A stretch of 64,000 nucleotides of DNA. Origin: Oscillospiraceae bacterium. Lineage in GTDB: Bacteria > Bacillota > Clostridia > Oscillospirales > Oscillospiraceae. The stretch covers positions 102,479 to 166,478 of the forward strand of contig SVLI01000004.1 of the NCBI GenBank assembly GCA_015068035.1, given 5' to 3'. The position numbers were made by a program, and so were the translations under genes. The notes under the pieces were generated by a model. It was not told the DNA's origin, ran no database searches, and saw nothing but the letters and a program-made list of their open reading frames with translations. Below, piece by piece: positions 35,219-44,087 of the stretch. The stretch's first letter is position 1. Each line of letters opens with the position of its first letter.

Positions 35219-36376
35219 ATGCGATATCGTGGTTCACACGTCAAAAAGAAGGGCGCGAAAGGAAGCGCCAAAGCTTCAAAAAAGAAATCCAAGCTTCTTC
35301 CAACGCTTGGAATCGTTGTCGTCGTAGTGGTGCTGCTTTTTGTTGTGGCAAAAGCATTCTTTTCGCATTACTATAACCAAATGAACATCCACACGGGTCT
35401 TTCGGATGACGAAATACAGCAGGCGATTGAGAACTATAATCCCGAGGATTATCGGGAAGAAGGCGATCTTGGTGGTAACGCAGCCAATTCCGGCTTGTCC
35501 GGGGATGCGGTTTTGTCCCTGGAAGAACAACTTCGGCTTGAGATCGAAAAATCCGGTGGCGAAACACTTTCTGACAATAACATCATTAACATCCTGCTCA
35601 TCGGCACGGATTCCAGAACGAACGAAGTAAAATCCCGTTCTGATACCATGATGTTGGTATCCGTCAACAAGAAAACCGAGGAAATCACGCTGACCAGTTT
35701 CGCACGTGACATCTATACCTATATCCCGGCTTTGGGCTATTCGAACCGACTCAACGTTCCCTGTGCCGTCGGCGGCCCCACGATGCTGTTGGACACGATG
35801 AAGCAGGTGTTCGGCATCGAAATCGACGGTTACATAATGGTGAATTTCTTCTCTTTCATTGACGTGGTGGATGCACTCGGCGGCGTGGATGTTGAGCTGC
35901 GTGAAGCAGAAATCGAATACCTGAACAAAAATCTCAACACGCAAAATGAGCTTCTTGGAAAAAGTCAGCTGACGGATCATCTCGGTTACGGCACCTCCGG
36001 CATGGTTCATCTCAACGGCAACCAAGCGCTGGCCTATGCGCGCATCCGACAACTGGATGGCGACACAATGCGCACCGCAAGACAGCGGTCTGTGATCACG
36101 GCGTTGATCAACAAAGCCAAAGGTCTGTCTCTGCAAGAACTCAATGATCTTGCAAAGCTGGTTCTTCCCATGGTAACCACAAACCTCACGCAGACGGAAT
36201 GTATGTCTATGCTTGTGAATGCATTGGAGTATTTCTCTTATGATATTCAGACGCTGAGCATCCCGCAGGCGAGCTCCTCATATCTGACGATGATCGACGG
36301 CATGTCCGTCTTCTACGTGGATTTCTACGCAGAAAAGCTTATACTCAAAGAAGAGATTTTCGGCATTACGGAATGA
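35219..36376 (+). CDS. LytR-CpsA-Psr (LCP) family glycopolymer transferase
   Basis: Start ATG 35219 behind CAAGGAGGG gives 385 residues. A very basic cytosolic N-terminus (KKKGAKGSAKASKKKSK) precedes one transmembrane helix (about 27-47). The LCP domain shows NILLIGTDSRTNEVKSRSDT, the arginine-containing TSFARDIYTYIP, and VDALGGVDVEL, HLNGNQALAYARIR and DTMRTARQR. LCP proteins move wall teichoic acids or capsule from lipid carrier to peptidoglycan. Placed after the CapD-type enzyme, it probably attaches a surface polymer. A terminator follows about 100 bases downstream. Confidence 0.92.
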   Translation: MRYRGSHVKKKGAKGSAKASKKKSKLLPTLGIVVVVVVLLFVVAKAFFSHYYNQMNIHTGLSDDEIQQAIENYNPEDYREEGDLGGNAANSGLSGDAVLSLEEQLRLEIEKSGGETLSDNNIINILLIGTDSRTNEVKSRSDTMMLVSVNKKTEEITLTSFARDIYTYIPALGYSNRLNVPCAVGGPTMLLDTMKQVFGIEIDGYIMVNFFSFIDVVDALGGVDVELREAEIEYLNKNLNTQNELLGKSQLTDHLGYGTSGMVHLNGNQALAYARIRQLDGDTMRTARQRSVITALINKAKGLSLQELNDLAKLVLPMVTTNLTQTECMSMLVNALEYFSYDIQTLSIPQASSSYLTMIDGMSVFYVDFYAEKLILKEEIFGITE

Positions 36377-36479
36377 ATCCGAAGCGCACCCCAGTTCACG
36401 GTTCCTATTACTTGCCGCGTGGGCTGCAGCGTCGGGCCGAATGAAAACCGCCCGCGAGGGGCAGAAATCCAAAAAACGC

Positions 36480-36520
36480 AAGCCCCTATGCAGCTAAAGC
36501 TGCATAGGGGCTTCTTCCTT
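36480..36520 (+). terminator. Terminator of the LCP gene
   Basis: A perfect 15-bp stem (36480-36494 with 36499-36513), loop TAAA, then CTTCCTTTTC. Confidence 0.82.
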
Positions 36521-36561
36521 TTCGGCGTTGCCCGTAAAAAGAATTTGCTCCGTTTCTCAAG

Positions 36562-36592
36562 ACAGCACGCCCTGCAAGGTCGTGCTGTTTTC
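36562..36592 (+). terminator. Second terminator-like hairpin before the ECF sigma gene
   Basis: Stem ACAGCACG/CGTGCTGT (36562-36569 with 36581-36588), 11-base loop, then TTTCC. Another small hairpin, GTGGATT/AATCCAC, lies about 35 bases further on. Between here and the sigma gene I see no convincing ECF-type promoter. Confidence 0.45.
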
Positions 36593-36743
36593 CGTTACAA
36601 CCAGGTCAAACGATTGAACACGTGGATTTCCGATCAATCCACACACGATATGATCCGTGAATATTTTTGAGATGTGTGTGATAACATTGGATCTTGCGTT
36701 GTTATATAAGTGAGATCTCAAAAAGGCGAAAGGTGGCGACGGC

Positions 36744-37205
36744 GTGGAAAAGCAGGAAATTGCACAGCTATACGAAAGCTATGCCCCGGACGTGTTTCGC
36801 TTGGCACTGAGCTATCTGCACAATCAGCAGGACGCCGAGGATGTTTGCCAAGCTGTTTTTTTGAGCCTGTTAAACAAGAATCTTCAATTGTTTCCGGGAA
36901 AAGAGAAGGCGTGGCTTTTAACCTGCACGGCAAACGCATGCAAAAACCACCTGAAATCATTTTGGAAACGAAACGTGGGAGAACTGGACGAAAGCCTGCC
37001 CTGTCACGATGACACGGATCAAGATCTGTGGTCGGCAATCACGTCCCTTGCCCCGAAGTATCGTGCGGTGATTCACCTTTACTATTACGAAGGCTATTCC
37101 CAGGAAGAGATTGCGCAGATCCTGAAGTTATCCCGCACCGCGGTTCAAACAAGAGTGAGCCGGGCGCGCAACCAGTTAAAAAAGGAGTTAAGCAAATATG
37201 AATAA
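36744..37205 (+). CDS. ECF-type RNA polymerase sigma factor
   Basis: The gene encodes 153 residues, start GTG 36744 behind AAAGGTGG. Region 2 is seen in YAPDVFRLALSYLHNQQDAEDVCQAVF and region 4 in YRAVIHLYYYEGYSQEEIAQ with the helix SRTAVQTRVSRARNQLKK. The lack of region 3 and the short length fit the ECF group. It overlaps the next gene by eight bases; the partner has a membrane segment and is probably its anti-sigma factor. Signals sensed and target genes are unknown. Confidence 0.93.
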   Translation: MEKQEIAQLYESYAPDVFRLALSYLHNQQDAEDVCQAVFLSLLNKNLQLFPGKEKAWLLTCTANACKNHLKSFWKRNVGELDESLPCHDDTDQDLWSAITSLAPKYRAVIHLYYYEGYSQEEIAQILKLSRTAVQTRVSRARNQLKKELSKYE

Positions 37206-38085
37206 TGCATACCGAAAATTAATGGAGCAGCAAAATCTATCTGAGCAGGCAAATTCGGATTTTTATGAGAAGCTGGAGGCTGCCAAGCCGCCAAGGAAAA
37301 AGAAAGTCATTTTGAAAACAGCAATAATCGCGGCTTGCATATGCCTGTTGATTCCGATCTCTGCGCTTGCCGCAGAAAACATTTTTGGCATCAGTTTGGC
37401 CGAGTTCGTTGCGCGAAACATGACGCAGGAAAGCGCCGGTGAGGGCTATAACACACAGTATACCAATGTGTACAGTCTCCCGCTTTCCGATTTCTCGCCG
37501 GAATTGCAAAGTCTCACCGAGGACCGGAGCACGGGATATGATTCCTGGGAAGCGCTCGAGGCCGAGCTTGGCATGGATTTGATTACCAATTCCATTCTGT
37601 CGGATGCAGAAACCGTGCCATACGAACAGTATGTTCCGGAAATGAACCCGAATCCGGCTGAGCCCGTGCTGGGCAGCGATCTTCGCCCCTGCACTGCGCA
37701 TTATTTCGCCAAAGACGGGCAGCTTTATCTCGCCCTCGTAAGCGCAGCATACAAACGTGACGGAGTGCGGATCAGCCTGAGCGCAACGCTTACCGCAGAA
37801 CACCCCGCGTTCTCGCAGGAGGATGTGGCGAAACTTCACACACTTGAAGTCACTTACCCCAAGGCAGATGTGGAACAGTTTTCTCAGGCGCAATATACCG
37901 CCGAAAGTGGCTTGACAGCCACCATTATGGAGATTGACAGAACTGCCTCTCAATCCACGCTCTATGAGGCAACATTTGCTGCCAACGGCGCATCCTACAA
38001 AATTCAGGTCGATGCCGAACCCGGCGGAAATGATGCGGGCGCGAAAGCGCTGCTGATTGAAATTCTGGAAGGATTTGTTTTCTGA
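37198..38085 (+). CDS. Probable membrane anti-sigma factor (DUF4179-like)
   Basis: A 295-residue protein overlapping the ECF sigma gene. A short cytosolic N-terminus of about 40 residues (basic PPRKKKVILK) precedes a single transmembrane helix (about 41-60, TAIIAACICLLIPISALAA), and the remainder is extracellular without recognised catalytic motifs. The layout and the coupling with the sigma gene fit the anti-sigma/DUF4179 group found behind ECF genes in Clostridia. The N-terminus lacks a zinc-binding anti-sigma motif. Function is inferred from context. Confidence 0.7.
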   Translation: MNNAYRKLMEQQNLSEQANSDFYEKLEAAKPPRKKKVILKTAIIAACICLLIPISALAAENIFGISLAEFVARNMTQESAGEGYNTQYTNVYSLPLSDFSPELQSLTEDRSTGYDSWEALEAELGMDLITNSILSDAETVPYEQYVPEMNPNPAEPVLGSDLRPCTAHYFAKDGQLYLALVSAAYKRDGVRISLSATLTAEHPAFSQEDVAKLHTLEVTYPKADVEQFSQAQYTAESGLTATIMEIDRTASQSTLYEATFAANGASYKIQVDAEPGGNDAGAKALLIEILEGFVF

Positions 38086-38104
38086 CCTTTGCCGCCGGAG
38101 ATGC

Positions 38105-38150
38105 AAAAGCCCGTCCGGGCGACTCAAATGAGTCGCCCGGACGGGCTTTT
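38105..38150. terminator. Bidirectional terminator, 20-bp stem
   Basis: A perfect 20-bp stem (38105-38124 with 38131-38150) with AAAA/TTTT ends lies between convergent genes and can stop transcription from both. Confidence 0.9.
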
Positions 38151-38168
38151 CTATTGCATTTCATTTTC

Positions 38169-39548
38169 TCACAGACCGGCCGTCCCATTCCCTGACGGCA
38201 GTTTCTCATTTCCAAGCCGCGTTTTGCGGTAATGGAAATACGGCAGCATCAGCAGCGCCATGCCCAAAAGCCAGGCCACAGGCTCCGCAATAAACAGCGC
38301 ATCCGTCCCGACCCAACGGATCACAACCTTTGCCATAAACACGCGCCCAAAAAGCTCCGCGATGCCCGAATACATCGCCCACACGGAGATTCCCAGCGCC
38401 TGCAGCACATTGGAAAACACATGCAGCAAATACAGCAAAATCAGCCAGAACACCATAATCGTCAGATAGCGCACGCCGTGTGCCAGCGCCTCCGCGCCAC
38501 CCGCTTCGTTCACATTCAAAAACAGCCGCAAAAGCTGTTCCCGCGCCAAGATGGAAATTCCACCCACGATCACGGCCAACACGCAGACAATTTTCACCGC
38601 GGTACGGACACCTTGCTTCACGCGGCTAAATTTTCCCGCACCGTAATTCTGCGCCAGAAAAGTGCAGCAGGCAAGCCCCAGCGAGGTTGCGCTGCACTCC
38701 AGCAGGCCGTAGACCTTGTTGGTTGCAGTATATCCCGCAATAAAGCTGCTGCCCTGAACATTGATGCTCGACTGCAGAATGATGCCGCCCACGGCCACAA
38801 CGATAAAGCGCATCGCCACGGGAATGCCAAAACCGATCAGCTGTTTCACAAGCTTCCAGTTCAGCTTCCATACGTCTTTGGCAAGCTCAATGCAATCGAT
38901 CTTCCGCAGGCAGTTCAGACAATAAAGGAAAGATACGCCCTGCGCAATGATCGAGGCCAATGCCGCGCCGAGAATTCCCCAGCGGAACACGAACACAAAC
39001 AGGCAGTCAAGCCCGATATTGAGTAGCGCTGCAATCACCATCGCAATCAGCGGGGATTTCCCATCACCGAGCGCACGGAGGATGGAACCCGCCATGTTGT
39101 AAGCCGAAACGATCAACGTTCCGGCGATCATGGTGAGAATATAGGTATGCGCTCCGTCAAAAATATCCGCCGGGGTGTTCAGCAAAAGCAGCAGAGGCTT
39201 TGCCAACAGCATACCAAGCACCGTCAGCCCCAGGCCGATCGCTCCGCAAAGGACGGCGGAGGTCGCGATGGTCTGGTTCATCCGCTTATAATTCCCCTCG
39301 CCAAAGGCGCGGGAAACGAAAGTGGAAAAGCCCTGCGTCAGCCCCGTGACCGTCCACAAAATCAGCCAATAGCACCAGTCCGTTGCGCCAACGGCAGCCA
39401 GCGCCTTGACGCCCACGCCACGGCCAACGATGGCCGCATCGGCAATCATATAAAGCTGCTGGCCGATATTGGTCAAAATCAGCGGCAGCGCAAAGGTCAA
39501 AATATGTTTTACGGGACTTCCCGTCGTCATGTCAACCGTTCTGCTCAT
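38169..39548 (-). CDS. MATE family efflux transporter
   Basis: A 459-residue protein with about 12 hydrophobic helices. The start PVKHILTFALPLILTNIGQQ and YMIADAAIVGRGVGVKALAAVG are the typical MATE N-terminus; a second, similar half begins near residue 235. Such pumps export cationic drugs, dyes or metabolites using sodium or proton gradients. ATG 39548 has GAGGAGACGG upstream. Substrate is unknown. It is followed on the minus strand by the shared terminator. Confidence 0.92.
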   Translation of the reverse strand: MSRTVDMTTGSPVKHILTFALPLILTNIGQQLYMIADAAIVGRGVGVKALAAVGATDWCYWLILWTVTGLTQGFSTFVSRAFGEGNYKRMNQTIATSAVLCGAIGLGLTVLGMLLAKPLLLLLNTPADIFDGAHTYILTMIAGTLIVSAYNMAGSILRALGDGKSPLIAMVIAALLNIGLDCLFVFVFRWGILGAALASIIAQGVSFLYCLNCLRKIDCIELAKDVWKLNWKLVKQLIGFGIPVAMRFIVVAVGGIILQSSINVQGSSFIAGYTATNKVYGLLECSATSLGLACCTFLAQNYGAGKFSRVKQGVRTAVKIVCVLAVIVGGISILAREQLLRLFLNVNEAGGAEALAHGVRYLTIMVFWLILLYLLHVFSNVLQALGISVWAMYSGIAELFGRVFMAKVVIRWVGTDALFIAEPVAWLLGMALLMLPYFHYRKTRLGNEKLPSGNGTAGL

Positions 39549-39617
39549 AGGGGTTTTGCCGTCTCCTCATTTTTCGTCAGTTCATAGCGCGTATCAACCG
39601 GAAACTCTGTCTTCTCC

Positions 39618-39644
39618 CGCTTCGCCGGACGATCCGGCGAAGCG
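39618..39644. repeat. GC-rich perfect hairpin between the GNAT and MATE genes
   Basis: Stem GCTTCGCCGGA (39619-39629) with TCCGGCGAAGC (39633-39643), loop CGA. No T-run on either strand. It lies in the leader of the MATE gene and 30 bases after the GNAT stop. Confidence 0.55.
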
Positions 39645-39672
39645 CTAATCCAACATGCCGGCAGCCGCTTGT

Positions 39673-40233
39673 TCATCCCGCATCCCATTCTCTTTTCAGG
39701 ATGGCATACTGCAGGGTGTTCTCATAAACGGGATTGCCCTGAGCATCATTCACGAAAGAGACGAACTCGCGAAACAGGCCTTCCCGGCGCATGCCAAGCT
39801 TCTCGCAGAGCTTCTGCGAGGGCAAATTATAGTCCTCCGTATACGCATAGATCCGCCGCGCGCCTTTCTGATGGAACAGATAGTCAAAAAACGCTTTCGC
39901 CGCCTCGTATGCATAGCCATTGCCGTGATACTCCCGATTCAGCATCCAGCACGGGCTGAAGGTATCCTTCACGAAGTTTTCCGCCATATCCGGCTGGGAG
40001 CTTTCCGGATGGGCGCTGATCTCGCCAATGACCTTACCCGAAGCCTTCAGAGTGATTGCAAGCGTGTAGGCCCCATCCGCTGCCCGCTCCCGCGCCGCGT
40101 TCTTCGCTTCCTCCAGGGACCGCAGCTTCATGCAGGCAAAACAGTTCACCATCGGCTCGCGCAAATATTCCAACATATCCTCTGCATCCGCTTCCCGAAA
40201 GGGCCGCAAAAGCAGGCGCTTTGTTTCGATCAT
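39673..40233 (-). CDS. GNAT family N-acetyltransferase, RimJ/RimL type
   Basis: The gene encodes 186 residues, ATG 40233 behind GGGAGAGAGG. MIETKRLLLRPFREADAEDM is the standard RimJ/RimL-like start, and HGNGYAYEAAKAFFDYLF with ARRIYAYTEDYNLPSQKLCEKLGM is the acetyl-CoA-binding and C-terminal signature. Family members acetylate ribosomal protein N-termini or small molecules; the target here is unknown. It lies between the phosphorylase gene and the MATE pump on the same strand. Confidence 0.9.
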   Translation of the reverse strand: MIETKRLLLRPFREADAEDMLEYLREPMVNCFACMKLRSLEEAKNAARERAADGAYTLAITLKASGKVIGEISAHPESSQPDMAENFVKDTFSPCWMLNREYHGNGYAYEAAKAFFDYLFHQKGARRIYAYTEDYNLPSQKLCEKLGMRREGLFREFVSFVNDAQGNPVYENTLQYAILKREWDAG

Positions 40234-40311
40234 CTTATCCTCTCTCCCGAAAATCGGTTTCGACTGCTTGACAATTTGTGAATTTACGTGTAATCCGGCA
40301 CTGTCTCTGCC

Positions 40312-42006
40312 TCAATTATCCATGGAGAAGCTAATGTGCTCCCCTTCCGTGACGCGAACACGCATGGAAAGGTCGGACAAATCCGCCGTGAGTTCTGCTC
40401 TCACACCGGCATAGTCCCAGGACATCTTGATAACAGAATCCGCTTTGCAGCAAACTTCGATTTTCGCTTCCGGATGGAAGGCAGCACACCCGCTGCGCAT
40501 ACGCAAAAGCTCGATCTGCTTTCTAAACAGCTCGCTGCGCATGCCGTCGCGCATCTGCTCCCGGCTCAGATTCGTTCGGTTGATCTCCTTGTGTCCGCCG
40601 GGACCGGCGCGGCGAACCGCTTCGTGATCGTTCCGGCCGGCGAACAAATCCAGATACCACACCTGCGGCTTGCCGGGCATGAAAAGCTGCATCGCCCGCG
40701 CCAGCAGGAACTTGCGGGGATCCTCTCCAAGGGCGCTGAAATAGGTGGCGTTCACCTGATAGTACATGTCCTTTTTCCCATGGAGATTCTTGATGTACCC
40801 TCCCCGCGCCACGATCGTGTCTATGACAGACTGAATCTGTTCGTCCGGCACCAGACCCTTCAAATCCAGCATGGGGATGCCGTCATGACAGCCCAGCATA
40901 TTCACAGCCCACATTTTCTTATCCAGCAGCTCCTGCGCCCATGCAGCCAGCTTCTCCCCGCTGCCGCGCTCCAGCGCGTCGATAATCAAACCGGGCAGTA
41001 AAAAGTCATAAATCATATAGCCTTTGGAGGCGACCAGTTCATAGGTCTTTTCCGCATAGCTGGCATGAATCTCCGGAAGCAGCGTCAGGCCATACTTGTC
41101 CGCCAGCTCCCGGACTTTCTCCAGCAGCTGCCAGGTGCCGGGCTCGTTGAGGAAATTCCGCTCACCGGGCTCTTTGGGGGCATAGGCAAAGGCATCCAGC
41201 CGGACGATCTTCGCACCATAGGACGCGAGCGTCTTCAAGGTGTTGTCGTAATGCTCCCACACCTTGGGGGACTTGATGTTCAAATCCATCTGCCCGAGAT
41301 ATTTGCGTCCGCTTTCCAGCAGGTCAATCACAGCGGCCTTGGCGTCCCCGGCCTCCGTCAGATCGATCTCCGCGGGCTTCTTCCCCTCCGCCAGCGCAGC
41401 ATTGATCCGCGCTTCCAGAATTTTGGCAACGGAGTATTGTAGTCCCGCCTTACCCACCAGATCAAGCGCATCCACGCTGCTGTAGCGAATCTCCTGATAA
41501 AACGTGTTCCAATACGGCACATCCCGCCCATCGGGCAGACGCACCATCAGAATCGGCAGTCCGGGCTTGCGCGTAAACATATCCTTCAAATACTGCTCAT
41601 CCGGCTGAATATAGCCCTCTTCGGTCATCTGCCCGCGGCCTTCCCAAAACTTGTTCCAGTCAATAAAGAAATCGCGGTATTCGCTGTCCTCACCCTTTTG
41701 GAGAATATCCTGAAACGGTGCGGACAGGACGGAAGCATGATTCAGGATAAAATCCAGCTTCAGATCAATCCCCTCCGCCTGAATCCGGTCCAGATCCTCG
41801 CGCGTTGCCAGCGTCTGATCCAATCCGTAGTCGATCACGGAAAAGCCCCGGTCAAGATCCGTATTAAAAAGGCTCGGCAGTATGTAAATGGATGCAAAAG
41901 CGCCCTTCACTTCCGGATACTCCAGAAACGCGGCAACGTCAGCCAGCGTGCCGCCCAGGCTGTCCGGATAGGCATTGAGCATCGGTTTCAGATTCAGGTT
42001 TTTCAT
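40312..42006 (-). CDS. Sucrose phosphorylase-like glycoside hydrolase family 13 enzyme (GH13_18)
   Basis: Start ATG 42006 behind AAGGGGGAG gives 564 residues. The (beta/alpha)8 motifs give DFILNH, nucleophile Asp271 in IVRLDAFAYA, acid/base Glu312 in LLPEIHASY, and Asp375 in LGCHDGIP. YQVNATYFSALGEDPRKFLLARA, the family loop and the LAGRND-like FAGRND are typical of sucrose phosphorylases. The enzyme would split sucrose or a related glucoside with phosphate to glucose 1-phosphate. It is about 60 residues longer than the Bifidobacterium enzyme. Glucosylglycerate or sucrose 6-phosphate phosphorylase are alternatives. No transporter is adjacent, so the protein is probably cytosolic with uptake encoded elsewhere. 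Confidence 0.85.
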   Translation of the reverse strand: MKNLNLKPMLNAYPDSLGGTLADVAAFLEYPEVKGAFASIYILPSLFNTDLDRGFSVIDYGLDQTLATREDLDRIQAEGIDLKLDFILNHASVLSAPFQDILQKGEDSEYRDFFIDWNKFWEGRGQMTEEGYIQPDEQYLKDMFTRKPGLPILMVRLPDGRDVPYWNTFYQEIRYSSVDALDLVGKAGLQYSVAKILEARINAALAEGKKPAEIDLTEAGDAKAAVIDLLESGRKYLGQMDLNIKSPKVWEHYDNTLKTLASYGAKIVRLDAFAYAPKEPGERNFLNEPGTWQLLEKVRELADKYGLTLLPEIHASYAEKTYELVASKGYMIYDFLLPGLIIDALERGSGEKLAAWAQELLDKKMWAVNMLGCHDGIPMLDLKGLVPDEQIQSVIDTIVARGGYIKNLHGKKDMYYQVNATYFSALGEDPRKFLLARAMQLFMPGKPQVWYLDLFAGRNDHEAVRRAGPGGHKEINRTNLSREQMRDGMRSELFRKQIELLRMRSGCAAFHPEAKIEVCCKADSVIKMSWDYAGVRAELTADLSDLSMRVRVTEGEHISFSMDN

Positions 42007-42042
42007 AAGGCTCCCCCTTTTTATACACACAATCGCGATGTT

Positions 42043-42071
42043 ATTATAAACCCAAACCGTCAGACAGACAA
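42043..42071 (-). promoter_or_regulatory. Promoter of the sucrose phosphorylase-like gene
   Basis: Minus strand TTGTCT (42071-42066), 17-base spacer, TATAAT (42048-42043), 37 bases before the start. Confidence 0.72.
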
Positions 42072-42170
42072 GCGCAATGCAATCTTCTTTCCTCAATTTT
42101 TTACTTCGCGAACCCGGGAACTTTTTTGGCAGAAAAAGCCGAATCGAAGCGCAAGAATCTGTATTTTGGA

Positions 42171-42199
42171 TTGCACCGCATATGGTTTTGTACTATACT
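42171..42199 (+). promoter_or_regulatory. Promoter of the esterase/kinase operon
   Basis: TTGCAC (42171-42176), 17-base spacer, TATACT (42194-42199), 33 bases before the first gene. The two divergent promoters share a 100-base regulatory space in which I found no clear operator. Confidence 0.75.
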
Positions 42200-42231
42200 G
42201 AATTCATCAGAAACAACTGGGAGGACTGCCC

Positions 42232-43194
42232 ATGTATGCGCATAACTACCGGATCCTCTGCGACATATGCGCGGAAAAGAGTGTGATTCGCCATGTGTCC
42301 AAGCACCGCAATCCGGACGGCTCCGTTGACGTTGCCGGGAATCTGAAGATCTGGAACGACGCCATCGCCCGCTTTGATCAAATTCTCCTTTGGGAGGGTG
42401 GCGCGCCCAACTTCCGGCCGGAGGAAACGCTCCAGATACAACCCTCCATCGTCTTTGTCCCCGCACAGGGCGTGAGCGAAAAACGCGGCACGGTCATTGT
42501 GGCGCACGGCGGCGGCTTCACAACCCGAACCGGCTGCGAGGGCATCCACGTGGCCAAATATTTCTCCGACGCCGGCTTCAACACCGCCATCCTCACCTAC
42601 CGCCTCCAGCCCTACAGCCGCTATGACGCCATGGACGACATGCAGCGCGCCATCCGGCTTCTCCGCGCGCGAAAGGACGAGCTTGGCATCACGGACAAGG
42701 TCGTGGCGATGGGCTTTTCCGCCGGCGGTATGCTCGCCTCCAACTGCGCCACGCATTTTGACCCCGGCGATCCCGGCGCTGCCGACCCTGTCGAGCAGCA
42801 GTCCTGCCGGCCCGACGGCGCCGTGCTTGGTTACGGGGCCTTCGCCTTCTGCGGTCTGCCGGGCGGCATGTTCACGGACCCCTTTGCAGACAAAACGCAA
42901 AACCCCTTCGTCGCCAACAAGAAAGAGCTGATCTTCTTCGCGCCGGAGGTGAACATCCGCCCGGATTCGCCGCCTTTCTTCATCTGGCAAACCAACAGCG
43001 ACGATCCCCGCCATTCCTTCACCTTGGGGCAGGCGCTTACCGCAATGGGCATCCCCTTTGAAATGCACCTCTTCCCCGGCGGCATCCACGGCCTTGCGCT
43101 GGCGGACGGAAATAACGATCTGAGCATGTCCGTGCCGCATGTAGCCCAGTGGGCGCCGCTGTGCACCACCTGGCTGCTCGGTCTGGGTCTGTAA
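42232..43194 (+). CDS. Alpha/beta hydrolase, esterase/lipase-like (HGGG type)
   Basis: The gene encodes 320 residues, ATG 42232 behind GGGAGGAC. The oxyanion motif HGGG (92-95) and nucleophile Ser163 in GFSAGG mark a hormone-sensitive-lipase/acetyl-xylan-esterase-like fold, with the catalytic His in GGIHG near 283. The N-terminal 70 residues contain a Cys pair (ILCDICAEK) of unknown meaning. No signal peptide is seen, so it acts in the cytosol. It leads a four-gene operon with 6 to 17 bases between genes. The substrate is probably an acylated sugar or xenobiotic ester. Confidence 0.85.
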   Translation: MYAHNYRILCDICAEKSVIRHVSKHRNPDGSVDVAGNLKIWNDAIARFDQILLWEGGAPNFRPEETLQIQPSIVFVPAQGVSEKRGTVIVAHGGGFTTRTGCEGIHVAKYFSDAGFNTAILTYRLQPYSRYDAMDDMQRAIRLLRARKDELGITDKVVAMGFSAGGMLASNCATHFDPGDPGAADPVEQQSCRPDGAVLGYGAFAFCGLPGGMFTDPFADKTQNPFVANKKELIFFAPEVNIRPDSPPFFIWQTNSDDPRHSFTLGQALTAMGIPFEMHLFPGGIHGLALADGNNDLSMSVPHVAQWAPLCTTWLLGLGL

Positions 43195-43211
43195 AAAACG
43201 CAAGGAGGTAT

Positions 43212-44081
43212 ATGATGACAAATCGCGAAGTGGTCGAGAAAATTCTTGCTTATCATCCCGCGTTTCCGGCTGATTACGCCGGCTGTGATGACTGGAAATG
43301 CGGCAATCCGGACGCTGAATGCACCGGCATCGTCACCGCCCTGTCCCCCACCATCCACGTGATTGAAAAGACGATTGCGCTCGGCGCCAATCTGCTCATT
43401 GTGCACGAGCCCAGCTTTTACACCTCGCAGGACGGCCCCGGCTGGTTTGAGGATTTCCCGAATTCCGTGTACGAGGAAAAGCGCAGACTGCTGGACGAGC
43501 ACGGCATCACCGTATGGCGCGATCATGACCACATGCACGCCCACAAGCCCGACGGCATCTTTACCGGCGTGCTCAAATATCTGGGCTGGGAACACTGCTC
43601 CCGAACCGTGACGGACACGGGGCTCTTCGCCCACTTCATCGTGGAGTTTCCCGAGATGACCGTGCGCGACCTCTGCCGCCATCTGATCGAGCGCATCGGT
43701 CTGAGTGGCATTCGCTATATCGGAAACGGTGACGCAAAGGTCAAAAGTCTCGCCATGGTGGGACACCTCTACCCCATGCCCTGCAAGAAAACGCATGCCG
43801 ACGGCACACCTGTGGAATACAGCGTGAGCATCATTGAAACACTCGAGCAGGAAGTGGATGTCATCATGCCCGGTGAGACCATCGAGTGGACCGTGCTCTC
43901 CTATGTACGGGACGCCGTCCAGCTTGGCAAAAACAAGGCCGCCATCAACATCGGTCACTACAACTGGGAGGAGCTGGGCATGCGCTATGCCGCAGATTGG
44001 CTCCCCACGCTTCTGGAAAACGGCCCCAAGGTTACATATGTTCCCTCAGAAGATCTGTACAGCTTTGAAATAAAGGAGTAA
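43212..44081 (+). CDS. Nif3-like dinuclear metal centre protein
   Basis: Start ATG 43212 (or 43215) behind AAGGAGG gives 289 residues. The Nif3 family pattern is present: ANLLIVHEPSFY (early metal-binding His), DHDHMHAHKPDG, and a C-terminal NIGHYNWEELGMRY. These residues would bind two metal ions. Family members are called GTP cyclohydrolase I type 2 or NIF3; their true activity is unsettled. It is longer than YbgI (247 residues). Within an operon of hydrolases and a kinase it may be a metal-dependent hydrolase in the same pathway, which is inference. Confidence 0.75.
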   Translation: MMTNREVVEKILAYHPAFPADYAGCDDWKCGNPDAECTGIVTALSPTIHVIEKTIALGANLLIVHEPSFYTSQDGPGWFEDFPNSVYEEKRRLLDEHGITVWRDHDHMHAHKPDGIFTGVLKYLGWEHCSRTVTDTGLFAHFIVEFPEMTVRDLCRHLIERIGLSGIRYIGNGDAKVKSLAMVGHLYPMPCKKTHADGTPVEYSVSIIETLEQEVDVIMPGETIEWTVLSYVRDAVQLGKNKAAINIGHYNWEELGMRYAADWLPTLLENGPKVTYVPSEDLYSFEIKE

Positions 44082-44087
44082 TTCACC

